Of a stretch of DNA of 64,000 nucleotides, positions 33,911 to 43,798 are shown in pieces. The DNA is from Janthinobacterium sp. 1_2014MBL_MicDiv. Lineage in GTDB: Bacteria; Pseudomonadota; Gammaproteobacteria; Burkholderiales; Burkholderiaceae_D. Under the pieces are notes generated by a model. It did not search any database and had not been told where the DNA came from. It saw only the letters and a list, made by a program, of their open reading frames with translations. Where the stretch lies: positions 6,138,001-6,202,000 of the forward strand of contig NZ_CP011319.1 of the NCBI RefSeq assembly GCF_001865675.1. Direction: 5' to 3'. Each line of letters opens with the position of its first letter. Position 1 is the stretch's first letter. The translations under genes and the position numbers were made by a program.

Positions 33911-34160
33911 GATTTCCTTTTCAGTCCCCGAAGGGACAGGCGGCAGATAATGCTGTCAGGAATTTTCCTATCAATACAGCAACTTGGCAAGCGCCGGCCG
34001 CGTAAATTCCCGCCGTCAAAGCAGCAATTGACGATGTTGCCATAAAATTAAATGCAGGACGTCGTTTATTCAGCGAAATTAGCGTGAATGACGGGGAAAA
34101 TGGCACAGGCAAGCGCGCTATGCAGTAAACTTGTTATTGCATTTTCAAAAAGGTAATGAC

Positions 34161-34919
34161 ATGACAGAAGCGCTACTCTCTCCAGCCTTGCCCGCCGTGA
34201 ACGTGGAAGCGTTGCGTGCGCGCTGCTCGACGTGCAGCATGCATCAATTGTGCCTGCCGATGGGCCTCGACGTGGGCGACATGGACAGGCTGGACCAGAT
34301 TATCGGCCGTCGCCGCAAGGTCGCGCGCGGCGCCTCGCTGTTCCGCATCGGCGACTCGTTCCAGAACCTGTACGCGATCCGCCTGGGCCACTTCAAGACT
34401 TACCAGATCAATCCGGGCGGCGAAGAGCAGGTGACGGGCTTCCAGATGGCTGGCGAACTGCTGGGCATGGACGCCATCAGCGCCGACCGCCACCACTGCA
34501 ATGCCGTGGCGCTGGAAGACAGCGAAGTGTGTGAAATCCCGTTTTCCAGCCTGGAACAATTGCTGGGCAATATGCCCACCCTGCTGCGCCATTTCCACCG
34601 CATGATGAGCCAGGAAATCACGCGCGAGCAAAGCGTGATGCTGTTGCTGGGCAATATGCAGGCGACGCAGCGTTTTGCCGCCTTCATCGTCAACCTGGCG
34701 TCGCGCTACGAGGCGCGCGGCTATTCGGGCAGCAACTTCCAGTTGCGCATGTCGCGCGAGGAAATCGGCAACTACCTGGGCCTGACCATCGAGAGCGTCA
34801 GCCGCTTGCTGTCGAAGTTCAAGAAGGAAGGCTGGCTGCGCGTGTCGAACCGCGAGATCGAGATCCTGCAGCCGGCAAAATTAAAAGCCATTACGGCCGG
34901 CACCGACACCTGCAAATAA
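34161..34919 (+). CDS. fnr: Oxygen-sensing Crp/Fnr-family regulator
   Basis: 252 aa. Cluster ligands C22, C25 and C31 (C-X2-C-X5-C) plus C124 in the VCEIPF segment equal the four [4Fe-4S] cysteines of E. coli FNR. The recognition helix TIESVSRLL has the E--SR residues that read TTGAT/ATCAA. ATG 34161 follows AAAAAGG. It converges on the ccoH end of the cbb3 cluster, and both cluster operons carry perfect Fnr boxes, so it is their likely activator under low oxygen. Confidence 0.95.
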   Translation: MTEALLSPALPAVNVEALRARCSTCSMHQLCLPMGLDVGDMDRLDQIIGRRRKVARGASLFRIGDSFQNLYAIRLGHFKTYQINPGGEEQVTGFQMAGELLGMDAISADRHHCNAVALEDSEVCEIPFSSLEQLLGNMPTLLRHFHRMMSQEITREQSVMLLLGNMQATQRFAAFIVNLASRYEARGYSGSNFQLRMSREEIGNYLGLTIESVSRLLSKFKKEGWLRVSNREIEILQPAKLKAITAGTDTCK

Positions 34920-35044
34920 CGGCACTGTCAAAACCTGCTGCGCGTCGCGCTTTGTGGCTTGCGCTGCGCGCTGTACACCGGCACAGCTGCGCTGCTCGGC
35001 CGCCCATCACTGGCGCCCGCCACGGTTTTCCCCGGCGCAGTGCC

Positions 35045-35569
35045 TTACAGTTCCTCGTCCGCATGCAGCGCGATGCTGCGCTGCGCGGGCCAGGTCCAGA
35101 TGCCCGACAGGCGCCACTCGCGCGTATTGTTTTCCACCAGCACCTGCCAGCGGCTGCGCTCGAGCATCGGCAGCGCCACCGAGAAGTTGCCCATGGCGTC
35201 GGGCTGCACCAGCAGCTTGATATCCTTTTCCGGCAAGGTCGCGTGCGCCAGGTGCAGCTGCAGCGGCGCCTGGTAAGCCTTGCCGAAGCTGTGCACGGAA
35301 CCCGTCAGGCGTGCTTGCGCCACGTCGTACGCCAGGCTGGTCGACATGGCCAGGTTGCTGGCGGCCGTATCGCGCCGCAAGTCCTGGTTGATGGCCTTGC
35401 CCTGCTTGTAATAGTCGCCCACCACCAGCGCGTCGGGTTGCGTAAACGCGATATAGCCCATGAAGCTGCCGACGACGACGGACAGCCCGGGACCGATCAT
35501 CAGCAGCCATGGCCAGCGGTGCTTGTACCAGGGCGCGGCGGGGGCTTGCAGTTTCAGACTGTCGGACAT
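35045..35569 (-). CDS. ccoH: cbb3 oxidase assembly protein CcoH/FixH
   Basis: 174 aa. A single N-terminal transmembrane helix (about 20-43) is followed by a periplasmic beta-rich domain with the family's GDYYKQGKAINQD motif and SIWTWP-like ending (LSGIWTWPAQRSIAL). FixH/CcoH stabilises CcoN and assembly intermediates in the membrane. Last gene of the ccoNOQPGH operon, 55 bp after ccoG. Confidence 0.93.
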   Translation of the reverse strand: MSDSLKLQAPAAPWYKHRWPWLLMIGPGLSVVVGSFMGYIAFTQPDALVVGDYYKQGKAINQDLRRDTAASNLAMSTSLAYDVAQARLTGSVHSFGKAYQAPLQLHLAHATLPEKDIKLLVQPDAMGNFSVALPMLERSRWQVLVENNTREWRLSGIWTWPAQRSIALHADEEL

Positions 35570-35624
35570 TGTTTTCTCCTTGTGACGGCGGCAAGAACAC
35601 GGGGATTCCTGCCGCCTTTCCTGC

Positions 35625-37007
<1,383 letters not shown>

Positions 37008-37010
37008 TGT

Positions 37011-37931
37011 TTACTTCGCGGGCGCCTGCGGATTCGACAGGCTCCAGACATACGCCGACAGCACGTGCACCTTCGATTCGCCGAGGAAGTCGCTGAAGGC
37101 CGGCATGGTGTTGCTGCGGCCCTTGCGCACGGTTTCCATGATGGTATCGGCGCTGCCGCCGTACAGCCAGGTCTTGTCCGTCAGGTTGGGCGCGCCCAGC
37201 ATCTGGTTGCCCTTCGCATCGGCGCCGTGACAGGCCATGCAGGCGCCGAACTTGGCCTTGCCCAGCACGGACTTGACGGGGTCCGACGTGGAACCGGACA
37301 GGCTCAGCACGTAATGGGCCACGTTCTCGACATCCTTCTCGGAACCGAGGGCGGCGCCCATCGGCGGCATCTGGCCGCTGCGGCCGTGCATGATGGTGGT
37401 CTTGATGACGTCAGGTTCGCCGCCATACAGCCAGTCCTTGTCGGTCAGGTTGGGGAAGCCCTTGTTGCCGCGCGCATCCGAACCGTGGCATTGCGCGCAG
37501 TAGGTGAGGAACAGGCGCTGGCCGATGGCTTGCGCCTGCGGATCGGCGGCCACCGTCTTCAAGTCCTGGCTCAGGTACTTGTTGAACAGGGGGCCGTAAT
37601 CGGCTTCCGCCTTTTTCAGCTCTTCCTCGTACTGGCCCGTCGATTTCCAGCCCAGGCTGCCGGCATAGTTGCCCAGGCCCGGATACAGGAACAGGTAGGC
37701 CAGCGCGAAGACGATGGTGATGTAGAACAGCCACATCCACCAGCGCGGCATCGGCGTGTTGAGTTCCTTCAAGTCCTCGTCCCAGACGTGGCCCGTGGTG
37801 CCGTCGGCGGGGGCGCCGGCGGCCACTTTCACTTTCGACTGCGAGTACAGCAGCACGCCGCAGCCGATGATGCCCAGCAGGGACAGCACGATGATGTAGA
37901 TGTTCCAGAAGCCATTCGTAAAGTCAGCCAT
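37011..37931 (-). CDS. ccoP: cbb3 oxidase diheme subunit
   Basis: 306 aa. Two membrane helices (residues about 8-30 and 63-83) precede two class I cytochrome c domains with heme motifs CAQCH (about 145) and CMACH (about 232). Each domain has a downstream methionine ligand (GQMPPMGAAL; NTMPAFSDFL). It accepts electrons from soluble cytochrome c. It overlaps ccoQ by eight bases. Confidence 0.96.
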   Translation of the reverse strand: MADFTNGFWNIYIIVLSLLGIIGCGVLLYSQSKVKVAAGAPADGTTGHVWDEDLKELNTPMPRWWMWLFYITIVFALAYLFLYPGLGNYAGSLGWKSTGQYEEELKKAEADYGPLFNKYLSQDLKTVAADPQAQAIGQRLFLTYCAQCHGSDARGNKGFPNLTDKDWLYGGEPDVIKTTIMHGRSGQMPPMGAALGSEKDVENVAHYVLSLSGSTSDPVKSVLGKAKFGACMACHGADAKGNQMLGAPNLTDKTWLYGGSADTIMETVRKGRSNTMPAFSDFLGESKVHVLSAYVWSLSNPQAPAK

Positions 37932-38124
37932 GGTTGCGCTCCTCCTGTGCTTGCGCGGCCGGGGCCGGATGGTCGAGCGCGTCGTCGGCGAACGGCAAAC
38001 GTGCCGCCGCGTCGAAGTCGCTATTGCTGCGGCTGAACGTCCACCACAGGATGCCCACGAACGTCGTAAAGGAAACCACCGTCATGACGCTGCTGGCGCT
38101 GTCAAACAGGTTTTCGATTGCCAT
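37924..38124 (-). CDS. ccoQ: cbb3 oxidase small subunit CcoQ/FixQ
   Basis: 66 aa with one transmembrane helix at about 13-30 (VMTVVSFTTFVGILWWTFS, typical of CcoQ) and a charged cytoplasmic tail. It protects the complex from oxidative damage in studied species. It starts one base after ccoO and overlaps ccoP. Confidence 0.93.
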   Translation of the reverse strand: MAIENLFDSASSVMTVVSFTTFVGILWWTFSRSNSDFDAAARLPFADDALDHPAPAAQAQEERNHG

Positions 38125-38125
38125 G

Positions 38126-38740
38126 CTAATTCCTTGTTTTGATTAATGTACCGAGGCCTTGCAGATAGGCGACCAGGGCGTCTTCTTCCGTCTTGTCCTG
38201 CAGCTGGGCCGGCGCGGCGGCGATTTCCGCGTCGCTGTACGGATCGCCCAGGCGGCGCAGCGCGCGCATCTTCGGCATGATCTCGTCCGGCACCAGCTTG
38301 GTCTTCGCCAGCCAGGGGTAGGACGGCATGTTCGACTCGGGCACCACGTCGCGCGGGTTGTTCAAGTGCGTGCGGTGCCATTCGTCGCTGTAGCGCGCGC
38401 CCACGCGGGCCAGGTCGGGCCCCGTGCGCTTCGAACCCCACTGGAACGGACGGTCGTAGACGAACTCGCCGGCGACCGAATAGTGGCCATAGCGTTCCGT
38501 TTCCGCGCGCAGCGGGCGCACCATCTGCGAGTGGCAGTTGTAGCAGCCTTCGCGCACGTAAATGTCGCGCCCCGCCAGGCGCAGCGGCGAGTACGGCTTC
38601 AGGCCGGCGATGGGCTCCGTCGTGCTCTTCTGGAAGAACAGGGGAACGATTTCGACGGCGCCGCCGATGCTGATCACCACCGTGACCAGGGCGATCAGCA
38701 GCCAGGGGTTTCTTTCAATCCATGCGTGTGAAAATTTCAT
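38126..38740 (-). CDS. ccoO: cbb3 oxidase monoheme subunit
   Basis: 204 aa. An N-terminal helix (about 13-35), the heme motif CYNCH in a GCYNCHSQMVRPLRAE context near residue 61, and the RTGPDLARVG and NMPSYPWL segments that include the methionine ligand. It passes electrons from CcoP to CcoN. 15 bp after ccoN. Confidence 0.96.
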   Translation of the reverse strand: MKFSHAWIERNPWLLIALVTVVISIGGAVEIVPLFFQKSTTEPIAGLKPYSPLRLAGRDIYVREGCYNCHSQMVRPLRAETERYGHYSVAGEFVYDRPFQWGSKRTGPDLARVGARYSDEWHRTHLNNPRDVVPESNMPSYPWLAKTKLVPDEIMPKMRALRRLGDPYSDAEIAAAPAQLQDKTEEDALVAYLQGLGTLIKTRN

Positions 38741-38755
38741 TTGCTTTTGCTCCTA

Positions 38756-40183
38756 TCAGGCGTGCGCCGCGTTCAGTTCCGGAATGCGGGCGACGGGGAG
38801 TTTGCTGCCGCGCAAGGTCATCCAGGTGTTGTAGCCCATGATGCACATGCCCGACAGGTACAGCAGGCCGCCGGCCACGCGCACCACGTAGTACGGATAC
38901 GTGGCTTTCACGCTCTCGACAAAGGTGTAGGTCAGGGTGCCGTCAGGATTGACCGCGCGCCACATCAGGCCCTGCATCACGCCGGCGATCCACATTGCGG
39001 CGATGTACAGCACGATGCCGATGGTGGCCACCCAGAAGTGCACGTCGACCAGGCGCGTGCTGTGCATCTGCGTGCGGCCCGCCAGGCGCGGCAGCAGGTA
39101 GTAGATGGAACCCATGGTGATGAAGCCGACCCAGCCCAGGGCGCCCGCATGCACGTGAGCAACAGTCCAGTCCGTGTAATGGGACAGCGAGTTGATGGTC
39201 TTGATCGACATCATCGGACCTTCGAAAGTGGCGATGCCGTAGAACGACAGCGAGACGATCATGAACTTCAGGATCGGATCGGTGCGCAGCTTGTGCCAGG
39301 CGCCCGACAGGGTCATGATGCCGTTGATCATGCCGCCCCAGCTTGGCGCCAGCAGCACCAGCGAGAAGACCATGCCGATCGATTGCGTCCAGTCAGGCAA
39401 GGCCGTGTAGTGCAGGTGATGCGGGCCGGCCCACATGTAGGTGAAGATCAGCGCCCAGAAGTGGACGATGGACAAGCGGTACGAGTACACGGGGCGCTCG
39501 GCCTGTTTCGGGATGAAGTAGTAGACCATGCCCAGGTAGCCGGCCGTGAGGATGAAGCCCACGGCGTTATGGCCGTACCACCACTGGATCATGGCGTCCT
39601 GCACGCCGCTGTAGGCGGAGTACGACTTGCCGGCCGATGCCGGCATGACGGCGCCATTGACCACGTGCAAAATCGTCACGGCCAGGATGTAGGCGCCGAA
39701 GAACCAGTTGGCCACGTAGATATGCTTGACCTTGCGCTTGATCAAGGTGCCGAAGAACACGATCGCATACGCGATCCAGACGACGGCGATGAGCAGGGCG
39801 ATAGGCCACTCGAGTTCGGCGTATTCCTTGCCGCGGGTCAGGCCCATCGGCAGGGTGACGACGGCGGCCAGGATCACGGCTTGCCAGCCCCAGAACGTGA
39901 AGGCGGCCAGCTTGTCGGAAAACAGGCGCACCTGGCACGTGCGTTGCACGACGTAGTACGAGGTGGCGAACAGGCCGCAGATGCCGAAGGCGAAAATCAC
40001 GGCATTCGTGTGCAGCGGACGCAAGCGTCCATACGTCAGCCATGGTATGTCGAGGTTCAGGGCAGGCCATGCCAGCTGCGCGGCGATGATAACGCCAACC
40101 AGCATGCCGATGATGCCCCATACCACAGTAGCGACCGCGAATTGCTTCACGATCTTGTAGTTATAGTTCAGCGATTGATCCAC
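38756..40183 (-). CDS. ccoN: cbb3-type cytochrome c oxidase catalytic subunit
   Basis: 475 aa, 12 helices. Copper-B histidines are expected in QWWYGHNAVGF and MWAGPHHLHYTALPDW, and the heme histidines in LRPLHTNAVIFAFG and TVAHVHAGALGWVGF. It reduces oxygen with high affinity and pumps protons. First gene of the operon, with a perfect Fnr box 69 bp upstream and a TACTCT -10 at the class II position. Confidence 0.97.
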   Translation of the reverse strand: MDQSLNYNYKIVKQFAVATVVWGIIGMLVGVIIAAQLAWPALNLDIPWLTYGRLRPLHTNAVIFAFGICGLFATSYYVVQRTCQVRLFSDKLAAFTFWGWQAVILAAVVTLPMGLTRGKEYAELEWPIALLIAVVWIAYAIVFFGTLIKRKVKHIYVANWFFGAYILAVTILHVVNGAVMPASAGKSYSAYSGVQDAMIQWWYGHNAVGFILTAGYLGMVYYFIPKQAERPVYSYRLSIVHFWALIFTYMWAGPHHLHYTALPDWTQSIGMVFSLVLLAPSWGGMINGIMTLSGAWHKLRTDPILKFMIVSLSFYGIATFEGPMMSIKTINSLSHYTDWTVAHVHAGALGWVGFITMGSIYYLLPRLAGRTQMHSTRLVDVHFWVATIGIVLYIAAMWIAGVMQGLMWRAVNPDGTLTYTFVESVKATYPYYVVRVAGGLLYLSGMCIMGYNTWMTLRGSKLPVARIPELNAAHA

Positions 40184-40223
40184 AAAGACTCTCCCTGGAA
40201 TTACTATTTATGATGGTGGCCAG

Positions 40224-40229
40224 AGAGTA
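40224..40229 (-). promoter_or_regulatory. -10 element of the ccoNOQPGH promoter
   Basis: TACTCT on the minus strand, beginning 29.5 bp from the centre of the Fnr box. This places the Fnr site close to -41.5 from the predicted start near 40217. Confidence 0.55.
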
Positions 40230-40251
40230 AGTGTTTGACCGCTAAAAAACT

Positions 40252-40265
40252 TTGATGTGGATCAA
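40252..40265 (-). promoter_or_regulatory. Fnr box of ccoN operon
   Basis: TTGAT-GTGG-ATCAA, a perfect Fnr consensus. It lies between ccoS and ccoN, 69 bp from the ccoN start. The conserved extension AAAATTCCCCAGAT (to 40277) is shared with the aer-side box. Confidence 0.92.
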
Positions 40266-40397
40266 AATTCCCCAGATGAAATAGGCGTAGTTAACTGACA
40301 TCAAAATAAAACGCGATTCAGCTAAAAAAAGCCATGCAAGATCCCTGCAACACGGGCTGGATGGGGGGCTGAAAGCAGCGCCGCCAGGCAGGCGCAA

Positions 40398-40577
40398 TCA
40401 GGCGTGCGGCGCTTCGTCGGATGCCGTCGTCTCGGTCGCGTCGTCGTCCTGCAGCACGCGCAAGCCCGGTCCCACCAGGTCGTCGAACTGGCCGCCGTCC
40501 GAGGCCGTGAAGAAGACCCACAGGGCGATGAAGACGACGACGATGCTGAGGGGGATGAGGAGGTAGAGCGCTTCCAT
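40398..40577 (-). CDS. ccoS: cbb3 oxidase maturation protein CcoS
   Basis: 59 aa, found by reading the gap between ccoI and ccoN. It begins MEALYLLIPLSIVVVFIALWVFF (single transmembrane helix) and continues TASDGGQFDDL, the CcoS/FixS signature, then an acidic tail. It is needed for cofactor insertion into CcoN. It starts three bases after ccoI ends, the usual ccoI-ccoS arrangement. Confidence 0.93.
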   Translation of the reverse strand: MEALYLLIPLSIVVVFIALWVFFTASDGGQFDDLVGPGLRVLQDDDATETTASDEAPHA

Positions 40578-40580
40578 GGT

Positions 40581-43007
40581 TCAGGCTTTCCGCAGGCGCA
40601 AGGCGTTGGCGATGACGACGGCCGAGCTGGCGGCCATGCCGACGCCGGACAGCCACGGGTTCAAGAAGCCCAGCGCGGCGGCGGGGATGGCCGTCACGTT
40701 GTACAGGGTGGCCCAGCCCAGGTTTTCGCGGATGATGCGCATGCTGCGCGCGGCCGTTTTGGCCGTGTCGAGCACGGAGCGCAGCTGGCTCGACAGCAGC
40801 ACCGTGTCGGCATGCGCCTGCGCCAGCGCGGCGCCCGAGCCCATGGCGAAGGAGACGTCGGCCGCGCTCAGCACGGCGGCGTCGTTGATGCCGTCGCCGA
40901 CCATCGCCACCACGGCGCCCGTCGCCTGCAGCTGCTGCACGAAATCGAGCTTTTCATCGGGCAGGCACTCGCCGCAGGCCGTGCCGATGCCCAGTTCCGC
41001 CGCCACGCTTTGCGTCAGCGCTTCCTGGTCGCCGCTGAGCAGCACGACCTGCTTGCCGCGCCGGTGGAAATACGCGACGACTTCGCGCGCTTCCGGGCGC
41101 AGCGCGTCGCTGAGCAAAAAGCGCGTCAGCCAGCGGCCCTGCATGCCCAGGTACAGCGGCGTCATGCCCTGCACGCCGACGGCCGTGTCGCCCAGCGGCG
41201 GCCCGGCGATGGCGGCGACGAAGGCTGCATTGCCCAGCCGGTAGCGCACGCCGTCGATCACGCCTTCGAGTCCCTGCCCCTGCACTTCCTGCAGGTTTTC
41301 CGCATGCGCGCGCGGCTGTTCCTTGGCCGCATCCATGATCGCTTGCGCCAGCGGATGGGCGCTGCCCGCTTCCAGCGCGGCCGCCACCTGCAGGCAGGCG
41401 TCGTCCGTCATGCCGCCCAGGCCCTCGACCTGCTGCAGCACGGGCCGGCCCAGGGTCAGGGTGCCCGTCTTGTCGAAGACGATGTGGGTGGCGCGGTGCA
41501 GGGTTTCCAGCACATGCGGCTGGACGATCAGCACGCCGCGCCGCAGCAGGCTGTCGGTGGCGGCGGCCAGCGCCGTCGGCGTGGCCAGCGACAGCGCGCA
41601 CGGGCACGACACGACCAGCACGGCGATGGCCACGGGCCAGGCCTGCGACGCATCGTGCCAGCTCCAGAAGGCGAACACGGCGCCGGCGAACAGCAGCAGG
41701 CCCAGCACGAACCAGGCGGCCACCTTGTCGGCCCACTGCGCGATCTGCGGCTTGCCGCTGCCGGCCCGTTCGATGAGCTTTAACAGGTCGGACAGGGTGC
41801 TTTCGCGCGCCGGTTTGAGCACGCGCAAGATGATCGCCGCGCTGGCGTTGATGGCGCCGCCCGGCACCCGTTCGCCTGTTTTCCTGCGCTGGGCCGCGCT
41901 CTCGCCCGTCAGCAGCGATAAATCGAGCGCGCTCGTGCCCTCGACGATGACGCTGTCGGCGGCGATCGCCTCGCCCGGTTTGACCAGAATCACGTCACCG
42001 ACGGCCAGGCTGCCGGCCGGCACCAGGGTGGTGGCGCGGTTGTCCGGGAAGCCCGCCATCAGCGAGGCCGAGGCGGGCAAGGCGTGCTGCAGGCGCTCGA
42101 GGGCTGAGGCGGCCTTGCGGCGCGCCTGTAATTCGAAATAGCGGCTGCACAGCAGCAGGAAGATGAACATCGTGGCCGAGTCGTAATACACCTCGCCGCG
42201 GCCCGTAAACGTCGCCACCACGCTGCCGCAGAAGGCCGCGAGGATGCCCAGCGCCACGGGTACGTCCATGCCCAGGGTGCGCGCGCGCAGGCTGGTCCAG
42301 GCGCCCTGGAAAAACGGCATGGCCGAATAGCAGATGGCCGGCAAGGTCAGCAGCAGGCTGGCCCAGCGCATCAGGCTGGCCATATTGTCGTCCAGCGTGC
42401 CATCCTCGGCCAGGTAGGCGGGCGCCACGTACATCATCACCTGCATCATCGACAGGCCGGCGACGAACAGCTGGCGCCCCAATGTCTTGCTGGCTTTCTG
42501 CAGGCGCTCGCCATGGCGCACGGCATCGTAGGGATAGGCCGTATAGCCGACTTGCCGCACGGCTTGCAGGATGTCGCCCGGTTCGCACTGCGCGCGGCTC
42601 CAGCGCACGTACAGGCGTTCCGTGGCGACGTTCAGGCTGGCCGCCTGCACGCCGGGCAGGCGCGTCAGCTGGCGCTCGATCAGCCAGACGCAGGCGGCGC
42701 AGCGTATGCCTTCGACGGACAGGGTCGCTTCGCAGCTGCTGGCGTCGCGCGCGAATTGCGCGTCGTCATTGCTGTACAAATGCAGTTCGGGCGGCATCAG
42801 GGTGGCATCAAATGCGTTGACGGCGTATTCGTCGCGGTCGCGGTAATACGCGCTCTGGCCGATGTCGACGATGGTCTGCGCCACCGCTTCGCAGCCGGGG
42901 CAGCACATGGCGCGCGGCTCGTCGCCTATGGTGACGTACCAGTGGGAACCGGCGGGCACGGGCAAGCCGCAATGGAAGCAGGCGGCGGGTTTCAGGACAG
43001 CATTCAT
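40581..43007 (-). CDS. ccoI: Copper-transporting P1B ATPase CcoI/FixI
   Basis: 808 aa from ATG 43007. The cysteine-rich N-terminus (CFHC at 10-13, then CCPGC) is typical of CcoI. One HMA domain (EGIRCAACVWLIERQL), transport motif SCPCALSLATPTAL, phosphorylation motif DKTGTLTLGRP and hinge GDGINDAAVLSAADVS follow. It exports copper for CcoN assembly. Ten bases after the SafE-like gene and three before ccoS. Confidence 0.95.
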   Translation of the reverse strand: MNAVLKPAACFHCGLPVPAGSHWYVTIGDEPRAMCCPGCEAVAQTIVDIGQSAYYRDRDEYAVNAFDATLMPPELHLYSNDDAQFARDASSCEATLSVEGIRCAACVWLIERQLTRLPGVQAASLNVATERLYVRWSRAQCEPGDILQAVRQVGYTAYPYDAVRHGERLQKASKTLGRQLFVAGLSMMQVMMYVAPAYLAEDGTLDDNMASLMRWASLLLTLPAICYSAMPFFQGAWTSLRARTLGMDVPVALGILAAFCGSVVATFTGRGEVYYDSATMFIFLLLCSRYFELQARRKAASALERLQHALPASASLMAGFPDNRATTLVPAGSLAVGDVILVKPGEAIAADSVIVEGTSALDLSLLTGESAAQRRKTGERVPGGAINASAAIILRVLKPARESTLSDLLKLIERAGSGKPQIAQWADKVAAWFVLGLLLFAGAVFAFWSWHDASQAWPVAIAVLVVSCPCALSLATPTALAAATDSLLRRGVLIVQPHVLETLHRATHIVFDKTGTLTLGRPVLQQVEGLGGMTDDACLQVAAALEAGSAHPLAQAIMDAAKEQPRAHAENLQEVQGQGLEGVIDGVRYRLGNAAFVAAIAGPPLGDTAVGVQGMTPLYLGMQGRWLTRFLLSDALRPEAREVVAYFHRRGKQVVLLSGDQEALTQSVAAELGIGTACGECLPDEKLDFVQQLQATGAVVAMVGDGINDAAVLSAADVSFAMGSGAALAQAHADTVLLSSQLRSVLDTAKTAARSMRIIRENLGWATLYNVTAIPAAALGFLNPWLSGVGMAASSAVVIANALRLRKA

Positions 43008-43017
43008 ACGTTTCTCT

Positions 43018-43788
43018 TCATGGATGGCCCGTGACGCACAGGGCGTCGAGCCAGCCCAGCGATACGCCATGGGCCGCGCGCAGCAAGCCCAGCACGCCAA
43101 AGCCCAGCACCAGCACGCCGCTGGCGATGCGCACGGGACGGCGCTGCAGCTGCGCGCGCAGCCGCGTGCCCAGCAAGCCCATGCCCAACAGCATGGGCAG
43201 GGTGCCGAGGCCGAAGGCGCCCATGGCGGCCGCGCCGCTCAGGGCCGAGCCTTGCAGCATGGCCGTCAGCAAGGCGCTGTAGACCATGCCGCACGGCACC
43301 CAGCCCCACAGCCCGCCCACGGCCAGCGCCTTGCACGGCGTATCCATCGGCATCAGGGGTTTCAATAAGGGGCGCACGCGGCGCCAGATCAGGTTGCCGG
43401 CGGCCTCCAGGTGCGCCAGGCCGCGCCAGGCATCCATCAGGTACAGGCCCAGGGCGACGAGCATCAGGTTGGCCAGCCAGTAGCCGGCCACTTGCAGCGC
43501 GGCGAGGTGCAGCATGCCGGCGCCGGCCAGGCTGCCGGCCACGGCGCCGGCCAGCATGTAGCTGCCGATGCGCCCGCCGTTATACACGAGCACGCGCAGC
43601 ACGTTCGAGTGCGAGGTTGTCTGCCATGCGGGGCGCGCCACGGCGATGGCGATCACGGGGCGGGCGGCCTGTGCCGGTGCAGCGCCGCTGAGCGACAGCG
43701 CGCCGACGATGCCGCCGCACATGCCGATGCAGTGCACGCTGCCGGCCAGGCCGACCAGGAACATGGGCACGAGGCTGAGGGCGTTCAT
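43018..43788 (-). CDS. SafE/COG2836 membrane protein (DsbD_2/UreH-like)
   Basis: 256 aa, about six helices. The N-terminal GLAGSVHCIGMCGGIVGAL holds the conserved H-C-x-G-M-C of the family, and GGLWGWVPCGMVYSALLTA holds the second conserved Pro-Cys. Often labelled sulfite exporter TauE/SafE, but its constant place beside ccoI suggests copper or thiol handling for cbb3 maturation. Between hemN and ccoI with 10-bp gaps on each side. Role inferred from context. Confidence 0.85.
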   Translation of the reverse strand: MNALSLVPMFLVGLAGSVHCIGMCGGIVGALSLSGAAPAQAARPVIAIAVARPAWQTTSHSNVLRVLVYNGGRIGSYMLAGAVAGSLAGAGMLHLAALQVAGYWLANLMLVALGLYLMDAWRGLAHLEAAGNLIWRRVRPLLKPLMPMDTPCKALAVGGLWGWVPCGMVYSALLTAMLQGSALSGAAAMGAFGLGTLPMLLGMGLLGTRLRAQLQRRPVRIASGVLVLGFGVLGLLRAAHGVSLGWLDALCVTGHP

Positions 43789-43798
43789 CGGCGCTGCG

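Noticed and set aside
34096..34116. Sigma-54-like TGGCAC upstream of fnr
   Set aside because: The -12 GC is out of place and the TTGC block is missing.
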